Positions 33,236 to 45,400 of a DNA stretch of 64,000 bases are shown here, piece after piece (position 1 is the first letter of the stretch; each line of letters opens with the position of its first letter). A program made the position numbers and the translations under genes. This DNA is from Dipteris shenzhenensis (Eukaryota > Polypodiophyta > Polypodiopsida > Gleicheniales). The stretch lies in assembly GCA_047967505.1 (NCBI GenBank), contig CM106540.1. One strand, given 5' to 3'. Under the pieces are notes generated by a model. It was not told where the DNA came from. It did not search any database and was given only the letters and a program-made list of their open reading frames with translations.

Positions 33236-33754
33236 TGTTATGCTCTAGCCGAGATAGCATGACCTCGGATAGATCGGTGGGCATTTTCTCTTAGATGACC
33301 AACTTTTGTAATAGTTAATGTGCGTAATTAAATGGTCAAGAGAAGTAATTGCCAAGGTCCTAGGTGAGGGCGTAATGGCATTGACTAGGTAGTTCTAATA
33401 GGGCTAGGGCCTAGGTGCATCTAAATGTGCAAATTGCCAAGGGGCAACTGTTTTTTAAAAGGAACTCCAAGAGAGGGGTGAAAAAGGATGCATCTAAGTA
33501 GGGGCCTAAAATGAAGACATGTGGCCAGGAACTATCTGAACTATCTAGGGAATTGTGGGTCTCAGGGATAAGGATGAAGGAATTAACGATGGATATCACG
33601 AAAGATCACGCATCAGGTCCCTGAGAGTTGGCTGGGAGGAAAAAAAAGAAAGCCATCGCCCGTGACAAATACTAACGAAGGGAGAGCAGTAGAAGTAGCG
33701 TAACATTAGAGTTATCGCATGAGCAGCGACGATAAGTAGAAGTAGCTTAACATT
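33236..33754 (+). repeat. gypsy 3' LTR
   Basis: Nearly identical to the 5' LTR. It differs by small insertions, including a duplicated ACTATCTG near 33530 and a few extra bases near 33565, and a few substitutions. Confidence 0.9.
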
Positions 33755-33790
33755 GAACACCTGTGGACGAAGAGGAAGTTTGCAGGACCA

Positions 33791-33981
33791 TGTTGGGGTA
33801 AAGGCACATTGCCACCCCTTTATTAAAGATAAGACATTTAAGACAGTCATAGGGTAAAACCTAATCCTAATAAAACTAATGAGTTTGTGGTGTGGCTCAT
33901 CACTTCACCCTCGCACACTTGAGTCTTCTCTCTCACTCACTCTCTCCCCTTCTTGCTTCTCTTCCCCCTTCTAGCCGTTCA
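33791..33981 (+). repeat. copia-4 5' LTR
   Basis: Starts TGTTGGGGTAAAGG and ends AGCCGTTCA. It lacks the 5' arm of a palindrome that is present in the 3' LTR. Confidence 0.92.
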
Positions 33982-33983
33982 AC

Positions 33984-33995
33984 TGGTATCAGAGC
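33984..33995 (+). promoter_or_regulatory. copia-4 primer-binding site
   Basis: TGGTATCAGAGC, two bases after the 5' LTR; initiator tRNA-Met type. Confidence 0.9.
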
Positions 33996-34111
33996 CTCTT
34001 CTCCCTCTACCCTTGCCTACCCACCCCCTTCGACCTCTACCTAGCCTCTGCAAGGGCCAACGGGCCAGCACGCGGGCAACGTGAGCAGGGCGCGGGTCAG
34101 CAGGTGACAGC

Positions 34112-34545
34112 GCCGTACGGACGTACGTCGTCCGTACATCCGTACGGACGGGCGTCGTAGGTCTGCAGGTAGCACCGGCGGCAAGCGGAGCACAACGGCG
34201 CAGCGCGGAGGCGAGCAGGGCAGCGTGAGCACGGGCGGCAGCAAGCGGAGCAGCATGAGCAGCGTAGCTGCTCACGCAGCTAGAGCTACAGCAGCAGCTG
34301 CTAGCTGCTAGCCTGCGCAGGGGCAGCCAGTGCACAGCACACAGGCCGCGCAGAAAGTCAGAGCGCGCAGCGTGCGCTCAGGTACGGACATCCGTACCTG
34401 CCGTATGGACGTCGTACAGGAGCCGTACATCCGTACGGATTTACACGGCGCAGGTACAGGGAGCTGCATCAGGGAGAACATTCGAAAATTTTTTTTTTTG
34501 GCATTCCGTACCCTGCACACGTGCGCAGGTACAGGAAGTACAGCA
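34112..34545 (+). promoter_or_regulatory. GTAC-rich cluster in copia-4 leader
   Basis: Thirteen GTAC palindromes occur in about 430 bp, many inside CCGTAC or CGTACGG; fewer than two are expected by chance. Similar clusters occur in the copia-5 leader and at 62.5 kb. GTAC is the core bound by plant SBP/SPL proteins, so a regulatory role is possible but not shown. Confidence 0.6.
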
Positions 34546-35609
34546 GGCAGAATTTTTTTTTGGGAAGAAAAAGAAGGAGAAAGAGCTCTCTGCTCTTCAC
34601 TCAGGATCATCCTTCAGTTCTTAAAAACTGTGTTTTCTTGAAAGTACAGCAAGTACCTTCATTTACCTCGTGCTTGAGGTGAAGAGAACCACAGTGTGTG
34701 GTTTTTTGCACAGTTATCTGTTTTCGTGAAGGAAATGCCTTGATTTTGCAGAGGACTTTTATGCTTTTACTGGGCTTGAATCTCAGTTTCCGGGTGAGCA
34801 GATCATAGGGCTTTTGCCTGGCAGTTGATGCTTTGTATGCCTTGAGGTAGTGTGGTGCCAGAGAGCACACATTTGCCTCGATTTCCGCAGTGTCGAGGTG
34901 ACATTTTCTTGCAGGTCACATTTCTTGTGCAACACTCAGAGAACCTCAGTTGAGCCACGCTTGGCCAGGGCGCATCGAATTTCTACACAGGGCAGTATAT
35001 GCATTACACTGTTGGTTGATTCTGTCAGAGAGATTTTCACATTGCATGCTACCTCAGTGTTGAGGTGTTCTTCACTTGGTTCAGGTGTCAGATCAAGGGG
35101 CTTTTGCTCAGATTTTGTTTGATAGCACTTGGGTTACCGACAGAGATCTTCAGATGCATTTTATCCCCTTGGCAGAAGGGTGATTGCTTGGGATTTATCC
35201 CATTTTCTGTTGCAGGTTTTGTGACAGGCTGAAGTGTCATTTTTTTTTGGGTGTTTGCCAAGTGGTTTATGCATATTAACTCAGTGCAATACCTCATCTG
35301 AGGTGGGAGAAGTGATCAGTACAGCCAGTACAGCAGTGTTTTGTGTCTTGTCAGCCAATGATGCACTGTCAAAGCACTTGTGGAGCAGCTGCAGCATTCT
35401 GAAATTACTGTTTATGCCTATTTGAGCACGGTACAGTGTGTCAGAAGGTACAGTATTTGCAGGGACATTTACTGTTTTGCTGCAGACTTTCCTGACAGTA
35501 AAAAACAGCACTATTGTGAGTGCTCCTGGCTCTTTATAGAGCAGGTTTTTTCTGAGAAATCAGAATTTTATTCAGTCTTGCTGGACTACAGGTACTTTCC
35601 TTATCTGAT

Positions 35610-36341
35610 ATGGCATCGGGGGGAAGTGAATCTTCAATTCTGAACATAAAGAAACTGGAAGGAGCACACAATTATGCATTATGGGCAGAACAGTGCTTGA
35701 ATGTACTTCTGTTAAAGAAGATTTCTAAGCCCATAAGGGTGAAGGGTGTCAAGCCATCTGACATGGCAGCTGATGACTGGGAAGAGCTTGATTTGTCCGC
35801 AAGGGCAGCTATCATGCTCACTATTTCTGACACTCTTGTGTTCAATGTTTAGGCTGAAAAGACCTCTTATGGTCTATGGCAAAGGCTAGAAGAATCGTAT
35901 GCTCAAAAGAGCTCAGCCAGTAAGGTTTATTGGTTGAAGAAGCTGGTTGATCTTCGCATGAAGGAAGGTACAGCTATGACCTCACACTTGAGTGAGTTCA
36001 ATGCCATCTTTACACAGCTGATTGCACAGGGATTGAACCTTGATGAGGAGTTCAAGGCTACTTTCTTGCTGTGTACCCTCCCTGAGAGTTGGGACACTTT
36101 CAAGACCACCCTGTCAAATTCGAATGTCACTCTCATTTATGCTGATGTAGAGAGCTCTCTCCTTATGGAGGAGATGAGCAGGAAGAATAATGCGAGCAGC
36201 AAGTCTTCAAATGCCTTGCAGGTACAGGATAGAGGCAGGACTCGCAGAAGGGGAGATCTGCTAGTAAGTCCAAATCCCGCAGTCAGTCCCGTGGCAAAAA
36301 GGATATTGAATGCTTTTATTGTGGCAAGAAGGGACATGTGA
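35610..36341 (+). pseudogene. copia-4 gag
   Basis: Starts with MASGGSESSILNIKKLEGAH and continues through YALWAEQCLNVLL. An in-frame TAG near 35852 stops it. The downstream frame (35934-36341) has the UBN2-type pattern LKKLVDLRMKEG ... FLLCTLPESWDTF. The zinc knuckle CFYCGKKGHVKSKC (about 36310-36350) lies in the next frame, so a frameshift falls near 36230. Confidence 0.85.
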
Positions 36342-37138
36342 AGTCTAAGTGCTTCAAGTTCATACGGGATCAGAAAGCCAAGAAGGCTGAAACAAAGGAT
36401 GCAGGCAATGGAAGCAAAGGCAAAGGCAAGGCCAAGGCAGATGACTTGGATGCAGTGAATGTTGCAGCAGAGGACAGTGACAGTGACATACATGATGTTT
36501 TATGCTCTTCTGCTGTAATAGCACATGCTTTGGTTATTGATGGCCATGACATGCACACCTGGCTCTTGGACTCAGGTGCTTCTTTTCATGTTACTCCTCA
36601 TAGGGAGTGGTTTACTTCCTACACAGGTACTTATGGAGTTGTTCATCTTGGGAACAACTATGCATGTCAGATTGCAGGGATTGGCAGTATACAGATAGTA
36701 TTCCCTGATGGACGCATATTTATGCTTGATGGTGTCCGCCATGTGCCGCAAATCAAGAAAAATCTGATTAGCACTGGCTTATTGGATGACAGTGGTTACC
36801 ACACCACATTTGGGGATTCCAAATGGGTGATTACTGATGGCCAGGCTGTAGTGGCTGAGGGTTTTAAGAGTGATACCTTGTACCCTCTTTATGTTTCCAG
36901 TGTGGGTAATCATGTTGTTGCCATAACCGAGCTGCCAAAGGTTTCATTGTGGCATAGCCGGTTGGGACACATGTCTGTTAAAGGAATGCAAGAACTGTCA
37001 CGTTTGGGTTATCTGCCGTCTCTTTCTTTTTCAGATTTGCCTACTTGTGATCATTGTATATTTGGGAAGCATTCTGTGACTCCTGATAAGAGGAGAACTC
37101 CCCAGAATAGAGCACCACTTGATCTAGTGCACAACTGA
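36296..37138 (+). pseudogene. copia-4 protease and pre-integrase region
   Basis: The zinc knuckle and a Lys-rich linker lead to WLLDSGASFHVTPHREWF, the protease active site (near 36565). LDGVRHVPQIKKNLIS and the pre-integrase block LWHSRLGHMSVKGM ... CDHCIFGKHS follow. The frame ends in LDLVHN at 37138, where an extra base destroys the position of the first catalytic Asp of integrase. Confidence 0.85.
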
Positions 37139-37139
37139 T

Positions 37140-38159
37140 TTGTGTGAGATGCCACAGTTATCACTAGGGGGTGCAAAATATTTTATTACTTTCATTGATG
37201 ATGCCACACACAAAGTGTGGGTCTATTTCTTGAAGCATAAGGGCGATGCCTTAGATGCTTTCAAGAAGTTTGTCGCTCAGGTTGAGAATCGGACAGGTCG
37301 CAAGCTGAAATGCCTCAGATCCGATAATGGGGGTGAGTATGTGTCACATGCCTTTGTGCAGTTTTGCGAGGCTAAGGGCATCAAACAGGAACTCACAGCC
37401 CCTCATAATGCATCTCAAAATGGTGCAAGTGAGCGGATGAATCGAACTATTCAAGAGAAGGTTCGATGTATGTTGTCTTATGCTGCATTACCCCATGGCT
37501 TTTGGGCAGAAGCCGTGCAAACAGCAGTTCACATTATTAACAGGTCGCCAAACAAGGCTTTGGAGTTGAAAGTGCCAGAGGAGGTGTGGTCTGGCAAGCC
37601 ACCTTCATATAAGCACTTACGTGTATTTGGCTGCGAGTGTTTTGCTCATGTACGCAAAGAACTGCGCACCAAACTGGAGCCAAAGTCTATTAGATGCATC
37701 TTTATGGGTTATGGTGACGAAGGTGAAATGGGGTACAGGTTATGGGATCCCGTTAAACGGAAGATTATACGCAGCAATGATGTCATCTTTAAAGAGGATA
37801 GTGTACACAAGGAACCCGTGCAACCTGTGGAATACAGGAGGGTTATTTATGATGATGTTGGACAGCAAAGAATGCCCATTTATATGCAGCAGCAGGCTGC
37901 TGCAGATAACCCTGTTCAAGAGGGTATACAGGCTGAAAATCAAAATCAGCCAGATAATTTTGCCAATGATGCACCACTGGATATGCCAGCAGATGGGGTT
38001 GTAGAACAGCCAGATATGGTGGTACAGCCACCCGTCATGCATGACGAACAGGCTGGCAGCCTAATCCGGAACATTTTGTTAGGAGGAGCACCCGTGTACA
38101 ACGGCCTCCTGCCAGGTTTGTTCCAGGAGCCAATAATGTGGCTGATTTTATCATGCTGA
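37140..38159 (+). pseudogene. copia-4 integrase core
   Basis: The frame resumes after the frameshift with GGAKYFITFIDDATHKVW, LKCLRSDNGGEYVS (second Asp) and NASQNGASERMNRTIQE (Glu). HLRVFGCECFAHV and the long Gln/Pro-rich linker before reverse transcriptase follow. Apart from the upstream frameshift it is intact. Confidence 0.88.
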
Positions 38160-39697
38160 CAGATTGTGGTGAGCCTTCCAGCTTCAAGGAAGCTATGGGA
38201 AGAACAGAGAAAAAGAAGTGGGAGAAAGCCATGCAGTCAGAAATGGACTCCCTACTTCACAATGATACATGGGACTTGGTGCAGCTACCTGCTGGCAGAA
38301 AGGTTTTGCCATGCAAGTGGGTTTACAAAGTCAAAGTGGATTCAAATGCTTTACCGAGGTATAAGGCCAGATTGGTTGCCAAGGGATTTAAGCAGGAGAA
38401 GGGCATTGACTTTGATGAGATCTTTTCCCTTGTAGTCAAGATGACTACTTTGAGAGCAGTGTTAGCTCTTGTTGCTCATGACGACATGGATTTATGTCAG
38501 ATGGATGTGAAGACAGCCTTTCTTCACGGAGATCTCCATGATGAGATCTATATGAGTCAGCCAGAGGGATATGCTGTTAAAGGGAAAGAGCAGCTTGTGT
38601 GTAAGCTCAAGAGGAGCTTGTATGGACTCAAGCAGGCGCCAAGAGAATGGTACAAGAAGTTTGATGCCTTCATGCAGTCCCAAGGGTATCATAGGTGTGA
38701 GACCGATCATTGCTTGTACACCAAACGGGCAAAGGATGGGAGTTTGATGCTACTCATTCTATATGTGGATGACATGCTTATTGCCAGTAAATCTCAGCAT
38801 GAGATTAGTGCTTTGAAGAAACAACTGCATAAGTCTTTTGACATGAAAGACTTGGGTGATGCAAATCATATTCTTGGCATGCGGATTACTCGTGACAGGT
38901 CCAAGGGACTTTTGTTTCTGTCACAGAAAGAGTACATTGACAAAGTACTGCAGCGCTTTAAAATGGAGGGGGGGAAGTCTATTAGTACCCCATTGCCTCC
39001 ACATTTAAAACTCAGCAGTAAGGACAGCCCCAGATCAGATGATGATAAGGCTGAAATGGCCAAGGTTCCGTATGCATCTGCAGTTGGATCTTTGATGTAT
39101 GCCATGGTTGCCACTCGTCCGGATATTGCTTTTGTGGTGGGAGTCATCAGCAGGTATATGGCAAATCCAGGCAAGCGGCACTGGGAAGCAGTGAAAGGTG
39201 TCTTGAGGTATCTCAAGGGTACCAAAGACTTGTGCATATGCTATGGTAGGCAGGATGCATTGGTGCATGGTTTTACAGATTCAGACTATGCAGGGAATGC
39301 CGATAACCGGAAGTCTACTACCGGTTATATTTTCACATTTGCAGGAGGTGCTATATCATGGGTGTCTCGGTTGCAGAAATGCATTGCACTGTCAACTACT
39401 GAAGCTGAATATGTTGCAGCCACTGAGGCTTGCAAGGAAGCAATATGGCTTACTCGGCTGGTGGGAGACTTGGGCATTACAGGAGATATGCCAGTTTTGC
39501 ATTGTGATAGTCAGAGTGCTATCATGTTGGCAAAGAATCCGGTCTTTCATCAGAAGACCAAGCACATAGATGTGAAATATCATTTCATCAGGGAGGTACT
39601 GGAAGACAAGCGACTTGAGCTTGTGAAGGTGCATACTGATGATAATCCTGCAGATTTGCTCACTAAGAGCTTGCCTACTGAGCGGTTTGCACATTGA
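38138..39697 (+). CDS. copia-4 reverse transcriptase and RNase H
   Basis: The uninterrupted 519-codon frame has [39 protein letters not shown] (Asp), [16 protein letters not shown] and the catalytic LILYVDDMLIAS near 38755. RNase H includes FTDSDYAGNADNRKST, ALSTTEAEYVAA, LHCDSQSAIMLAKNP and the final DNPADLLTKSLP. Every catalytic residue I can check is present. This is the best preserved pol domain in the window. It overlaps the preceding frame by 22 bp, which indicates an indel. Confidence 0.93.
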   Translation: MADFIMLTDCGEPSSFKEAMGRTEKKKWEKAMQSEMDSLLHNDTWDLVQLPAGRKVLPCKWVYKVKVDSNALPRYKARLVAKGFKQEKGIDFDEIFSLVVKMTTLRAVLALVAHDDMDLCQMDVKTAFLHGDLHDEIYMSQPEGYAVKGKEQLVCKLKRSLYGLKQAPREWYKKFDAFMQSQGYHRCETDHCLYTKRAKDGSLMLLILYVDDMLIASKSQHEISALKKQLHKSFDMKDLGDANHILGMRITRDRSKGLLFLSQKEYIDKVLQRFKMEGGKSISTPLPPHLKLSSKDSPRSDDDKAEMAKVPYASAVGSLMYAMVATRPDIAFVVGVISRYMANPGKRHWEAVKGVLRYLKGTKDLCICYGRQDALVHGFTDSDYAGNADNRKSTTGYIFTFAGGAISWVSRLQKCIALSTTEAEYVAATEACKEAIWLTRLVGDLGITGDMPVLHCDSQSAIMLAKNPVFHQKTKHIDVKYHFIREVLEDKRLELVKVHTDDNPADLLTKSLPTERFAH

Positions 39698-39821
39698 CGC
39701 CACATCATGGGATTAGGATGAGACCATTCTTATTTTATGGTCTTGTATACAGTAACTGTATATTGCTGTAATTTTTTATTCTTTTCTCCCCTTTAGGCAC
39801 ATTGGCCTTTAGGTGGGAGGT

Positions 39822-40023
39822 TGTTGGGGTAAAGGCACATTGCCACCCCTTTATTAAAGATAAGATATCTATGACTGTCTTAAGACAGTCATAGGGTAAA
39901 ACCTAATCCTAATAAAACTAATGAGTTTGTGGTGTGGCTCATCACTTCACACCCGCACACTTGAGTCTTCTCTCTCACTCACTCTCTCCTCTTCTTGCTT
40001 CTCTTCCCCCTTCTAGCCGTTCA
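39822..40023 (+). repeat. copia-4 3' LTR with 26-bp perfect palindrome
   Basis: Same sequence as the 5' LTR except for extra bases that complete a 26-bp perfect palindrome at about 39870-39895 (half-site CTATGACTGTCTT). In the 5' LTR only the right half remains, so one LTR lost or gained this arm after insertion. Confidence 0.9.
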
Positions 40024-40028
40024 GACCA

Positions 40029-41241
40029 AAGGTGCTACAATCGTTTACGTTACCATCTAGGATTACGATTCATAGACCAAAGCTGATTTCCCTGTCGAGA
40101 ACTCCAAGGAGGAGGTAACAAAACCTTGTATAAATTGGCCATGGAGACATCAGCTAGGCGCAAAGAGTGAGTAGTTGAACCCTGGCGATGCAAAATCCAA
40201 TCAATAAGACGATAATTGAGCTTTGGCTTTGGTACTAGCAAAAAGCAATGAAAGATAGTGCCAAAGGGAATGATAATGCATGCCTAAACCATACTGTCTG
40301 GCTACCAAAGGAAAGGATAACGGAGTACCATCAGCATGAAGGACATCAGCCACCAACTGAATCCCTTTGGATAATATAAAATAAGAGCGCTGGGGTACCT
40401 GCAAGGCAAGAGGGGAATCAAACACCTTTGACCAATGCAGATTGTGAGCACGCAAGGAATTCCCATCAAGAAAGTCACAACCATGCCATTTGAGATGAGA
40501 TAGTATCTCTTTCCAAGCTGAAAACCTTCGAGAAGCAAAAGGTCATCCTTTAATTCTGTCATCAATATATTCGAGAATGAATTCCCATTGAGTGGGATGC
40601 CAGTGTCCAAAAGCATGTGTGGTCAACTGTGAAAGCAGGTGATGCATCATGGCAGCCCAAGGCTGATCCCTCTACAAAATTCCCAGCATCATCTTCCCCT
40701 TATATGCCAAAATATGATTCTGAATATTTAATATATTCATGCATCTTTGGCGAATAGAGATGCTCCATAGAGAGTAATCTGATACTCTTCCGGCCATGCT
40801 TAGAGTGCTAGAAAGTCTCCATTAGAATGGAAATAAAAGAAGAAACATCTTTCTATCAAACATTATCAAAGGCAAGAAGAATTGAATGTAGGCTACCAAA
40901 ATTGATTCTACAATACAAAGGTGAGCATGAAGAGGCCAAGTGGCTAGCTTCCAATATTCCAGTTTCATTTTGAGCTTAGGAAGCACCCAATCTAATTGTT
41001 GGCGGTGAGTGTCCATGAGATGATGAACAAGTTGATGGGGGAGGACAATTTCCCCAGGCCATAGAGAGCTATGTCAGTCTTTTGCATGCAAAGGTAGAAG
41101 CTTTGATTTTTGAAAGTTTACCTACAAGTTAGTAGCTATTCCATAGAAGGATAAAGCACTTATGAGTTGCAAAAGATCTCTCTCTATGTTCTTTGGAGTG
41201 AAGATTGAATCATTAGCATAAGCCTACCCCCCTCAATACCA
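40029..41241 (-). mobile_element. LINE J, main body
   Basis: Minus-strand non-LTR sequence matching LINE K. The frame at 40241-40050 (VSMANLYKVLLPPPW) pairs with SISSLYKVLLPLPW of K, and the frame at 41016-40822 (ILPKLKMKLEYWKLATWPLH) pairs with ILAKLKKKLEHWKLAIWPLH of K. The Cys/His domain seen in K is missing on this side of the copia insertion. It is the same element as 27086-27304 and 33760-33790, separated by the gypsy and copia insertions. Confidence 0.7.
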
Positions 41242-41265
41242 CCACACACACACACACTTTTTTTT
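41242..41265 (+). repeat. (AC)n and T8 at LINE K 3' end
   Basis: An AC microsatellite followed by T8 marks the boundary between LINE J and the poly-A tail of minus-strand LINE K. Confidence 0.7.
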
Positions 41266-42424
41266 GTGAAAAATTTTGTTGCTTTATATTACAGAGTCAC
41301 TATCCCAAAATGGAATGCGCCAAAATACGTCAAGGGAAGATCTCAATATATGACAAGTATACATCAGAGTCTATGTACTGACTTTGCAGGCAATCATAGA
41401 AAGATTGCTGCAAGGAGTGCCTAAAAAAAGAGAAAATAGCAAGAGTAGGATCACCAAAGACTCTATGATTTAAGTCTTTACATAGAGTCCAGAGTGCCCA
41501 GTAGTGAATCCAAGTTAAAAGTCAATCAAATTCCTGTTGAGGTGGGTGAATCCCAAGGAGCCAAAAAAACTTCCAAAAGAAGCATTTGGAGATCTGGTTC
41601 TCAAACGCTGCCCAAGGAAGCCCAAGAAATCACGGCTGTGAGAGCAATGCCAAAGAAGATGAGGCATTGATTCTCGCAGAGCCAAACATCCGTGGCAAAC
41701 AGCCAGAGCAATATGTCTGCGTGCCAAAAGCTGCCCAAATGGAAGAACTCCTAGCAAGACGCTCCACAAGAAAATCTCTTGTCGAAGAGGGATTTTAGAA
41801 TTCCAAATCCCTCGCAGTCGCTTTCGCCACCATTTTGCAGGACGACTCATTTGCCAAAGATGATTCGCCTTGTGTGAAGTCCAAGGCAAGGGTAAAAGAA
41901 CTTTATACAAAGAAGATATACTAATGTGAGGCAGTCTTAAAGGACGGCATGTCGACTCTGGCAAATGAAGAGTCCAATTGTGAAGCCGGTCCTCAATTTC
42001 TAGTGGCGGTATTGGCTGAAAATACTAAAGCATATGAGTAATAGTGTGCCATATAGGACGATAATGCATGCCAAGACCATATTTTGCAGCAGCCAAAGGA
42101 AAAGAAAGAAGGGTTCCATCATCATGAATAACATCTGCAACCGAGTGGATCCCTTTCAAACTAAGGAAGTATGAACATCTAGGCTCCTGCAAAGCCAGCA
42201 GAGGGACAAAAACCCTTTACCAATGTATGCTCTTAGATCTTACAGAATTTCCCTGCAAGGAATCCTAGCCATGCCATTCCAAATGCGAGAGGATGTGTTT
42301 CCAGTCCATCAACATGTTTGATACCAGTGGACAACCTTTGATCTTATCATCAATACAACCCAAAAGAAATTCCCGATGAGTGGGCTGCAAAAATCCAAAG
42401 GCAGGGGTGGTGAGTTGTGAGAGC
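41258..42424 (-). mobile_element. LINE K, 3' part with RT-associated zinc domain
   Basis: Minus-strand non-LTR element. The frame at 41964-41515 carries the zinc-binding domain often found after LINE reverse transcriptases: IWNSKIPLRQEIFLWSVLLG, CHGCLALRESMPHLLWHCSH. The hAT element interrupts it at 42425. It continues at 45661-46030, which holds the region just after the palm. Confidence 0.75.
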
Positions 42425-45400
42425 CATAGTTTCCAGAAACGCTGTTTTGGCCTAGGTGAAACGCCGAAACGTTTCGGAAACGTTTCCGTCCCCGGAAATG
42501 GCGTTTCCATTTTATGTTTTTTCCAGGGTTTCTAAAAACCCCACCGCGACCTGTTTTCGCCCGCTGCATTTCGCCCGCTGTGTTTCGCCAGTGTCTTCAT
42601 CCGTTTGGAGCTGCTCTACCTTCCCTCCTCTACCCATCTACCTCCACCTCAGCCCTCTACCTCGCTGGCCTCCACCTTTGCCCTGGCCCCTCGTATCTCT
42701 ACCAAGCTGAAGCAAGAAGGGGCTGCAGCCTGCACAGTGCAGGACCAAAAAAACAGCCTCCACTTCTCGAATCTCTTCGAGTCTCCCGACCTCGAACCGC
42801 ACAGGTAACATGGCTCGGACTCCAGATCCTTTTTGGCAGCATGTGGAGCAAGTGGGGGGTTATGCAGGATCTGGTGGCTCCAGGAAATGGAGATGTAAGT
42901 ACTGTGGGTTGGTCAAAACGGGGAGTGTCACCCGTGTGAAGGACCATCTTGCTCAGGTTCCAAACAAAGATGTAGGGACATGCCCCTCTGTTCCTCTAGA
43001 TGTTCGGGAAAGCCTTGAAATGTGGAGGCGTAAGCGTTTGGCTGTTCCCGAAGAGGAAGTATCTACAGCAATGGGTGGTCAAGAGGAAGTTGTATCAAGT
43101 CAAGCAGCAGTAGCAAAGAGGGCCAGAGGCAGAGACACAGGATCAGATTTCTCCTCTACCTCAGTGTCGGGTGTGCATGCAAGGAGGACTCCTTTGCCAG
43201 GTGATGTATCACATTCACAAGACACCCCTACAATAAATACTGTACAAAGGGCTAGCATCCAAGCAGGATTTCAAAAGCAAGCAATTGCAAAGGCAACTAG
43301 GGAGCTCACCCGAATGTTCATACGGTGTGCCATTCCTTTTCATGTGGCCAAGACAAATCAATGGAGGAAGACCATGAGGGCCATCAGCCGCATTGGATGC
43401 GAGTGGGATGGCCCTACATGGAAAAAGTATGGCTGCACTATATTGTGTGATGGGTGGTCAGATGTACGCAGGAGAAATGTATACAATGTGGTGTCATTCT
43501 GCAAAGGCACTATGTTTTTGAAAGCCATTGATGCCTCCCTCCCAGGTCTCACAGTTACAGGTGCATTTATTTGGACACATATAAGGGAGGCTATAGAGCA
43601 AATTGGGCCTGAGAATGTTGTGCAGGTGGTGACAGATAATGGAAGTAATTGTAAGTCTATGGGCTCTATGCTAGAGGATGAATTTCGAGCCATTGTGTGG
43701 ACCCCTTGTGCATCACATAGCCTCGACTTATTGATTGAGGACATAGGTCAAATACAATGGGTTGAAGCCATCTTTCGCACATGACGAAGCATGATGAGGT
43801 TTGTGAAGAAGAGGCCAAAAGTCTTGAGCATGTATCGGGCCTACAGCACTCTTGAGCTATTGCAGCCTGCAGCCACCAGATTTGCATACATGTTCATTGT
43901 GCTTGAGAGACTCTTGCGAGTCCGCAGAGAGTTGGTACGCACTGTCTACTCAAATGAATGGCTAGAGTGGGATGAGAGAGAGAGCCCCAAGGCAAGAGCT
44001 TTTGTGCGTGATGTCATGAGAGAGGAGTGGTGGGTAGAGGTTGAGGGGTTGGTCCAAACTCTCAACCCCATCTACACAGTGTTACGCATTACAGACATGG
44101 AGGGCAAGTACTATAGGCCTTTTATACGAGTACATGGACAAGATTGGGGAGGCTCTCGACAAGCAAGACTACTTGAGAGCAGAGAAGTAAGTCTTCTCAG
44201 TCCTGACCACCCTTGCTTTACTTCTTATCTTTATTTCATTCGAGTCTTTACATTGGTCTTGACTCTTGACTCTTGTTTTTTGTCCATTTTTATCTTATGG
44301 TTTGATCTCTAAAGGGTTGATGAAATCAAGGCTGTGTGGAATCGGCGATGGGATTGGTTTCACAGGCCGATTCATGCAGTAGCACATGTATTGCATCCTT
44401 TGTGGCGAGATGAGGAGCAATACGAGAATGAGGAGCTAGACGAAGGCTTCATGACATACATCAGGAACTTGACAGGTGGTAATGTGCACATGCTGAAATG
44501 TATAGAGGATGATCTCTTGGCCTTTCGCAACCAGACGGGAAGCTTTGGTCGAGAGACTGCAAAGCTTCGAGAGACTCAGCTACAGCCTGTCTCATGGTGG
44601 GAGAAGTATGGAAATTGTGTCCCACGCTGGTAATTCACTACCCTTAACTACAGTCTACATAGTACAATGTGCATCTTTCTTGTTTCAACTTTCCACTTAG
44701 TTCTAACTTCTAATTTCTAATTGTATGTGCATTTCAATAACAGAAACGCATCGCCATTCGAGTGCTCTCACAGGATTGCAGTTCGGGTCCATGTGAGAGG
44801 AATTGGAGCACTTGGGCCCTCTTCCATACAAAGAAGAGGAATAGGCTGAGTACCGCTCAGCTAGAGCGGTTGTCATTGCAACCTCCAGCTCCTTGAGAGG
44901 AATGCCCGACATCCGGAGCCTTCGCAGGTGAATGTGGATGAGATCGACATCAGGAGGGAGAGGTTCATCCCAGAGATCCCACGGAATGAGCGTGATATGT
45001 ACACCTTGCTTTATGAGGAGCTGACAGTGCCGAGCCACAACACCCGCTGCACCACCCGCTCTTAGAGGCAGAGGGGGGGATCCATCGCTTCCACTTCAGT
45101 AGAAGCAGAGGACCACGATCCTACCCTTTCTTCATCTGAGGCTGACTCTCATGACTTGGAGGAGACATGTGACTCCTCCATGGATGATCTTGATGAGTGA
45201 TTTTTGGAGCACTTAGGTCTAGGATTTTGTCATGCCAGGCTCCAGCATTGAGCAGCTGCTGCCAACCACATAGATATTTTTTGATCATGTTTTGTATTTA
45301 CTATAGTCTATTACATATGGATTATGGATGATGGATCTTGTTTTGTATTGTCTCTTTTGAGGCTTGAGCCTTAAGCCTACAGTTGTCATTTCTGAATTTT

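Larger units (their letters stand above)
27305..33754 (+). mobile_element. Ty3/gypsy chromovirus-like element, nearly complete
   Basis: LTRs of about 507 and 519 bp (27305-27811 and 33236-33754) are nearly identical, and the target duplication GAACA lies at 27300-27304 and 33755-33759. A TGGTATCAGAGC primer site follows the 5' LTR, and a purine tract (AGAGGGAAGGAA) precedes the 3' LTR. Gag, protease, reverse transcriptase, RNase H, integrase and a chromodomain-like tail are in gypsy order. Only a gag-pol frame change, one TGA (31164-31166) and one frameshift (about 31870) break the coding region, so the insertion is young. It is nested in LINE J. Confidence 0.95.
33791..40023 (+). mobile_element. 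Ty1/copia element 4, nearly complete
   Basis: LTRs lie at 33791-33981 (191 bp) and 39822-40023 (202 bp). The target duplication GACCA lies at 33786-33790 and 40024-40028. A TGGTATCAGAGC primer site follows the 5' LTR and a purine tract (AGGTGGGAGGT) precedes the 3' LTR. A 1.6-kb leader precedes gag, protease, integrase, reverse transcriptase and RNase H. The coding region has one stop in gag, a frameshift before the zinc knuckle, one before the integrase core and one before reverse transcriptase. It is nested in LINE J, 36 bp from the gypsy element. Confidence 0.95.

Noticed and set aside
33979-34335. Ala-rich open frame on the minus strand of the copia-4 leader
   Set aside because: It arises from GC-rich repeats in the leader, is antisense to the element, and has no motif.
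34607-35511. Small open frames in the copia-4 leader
   Set aside because: No motif, short, both strands; treated as untranslated leader.
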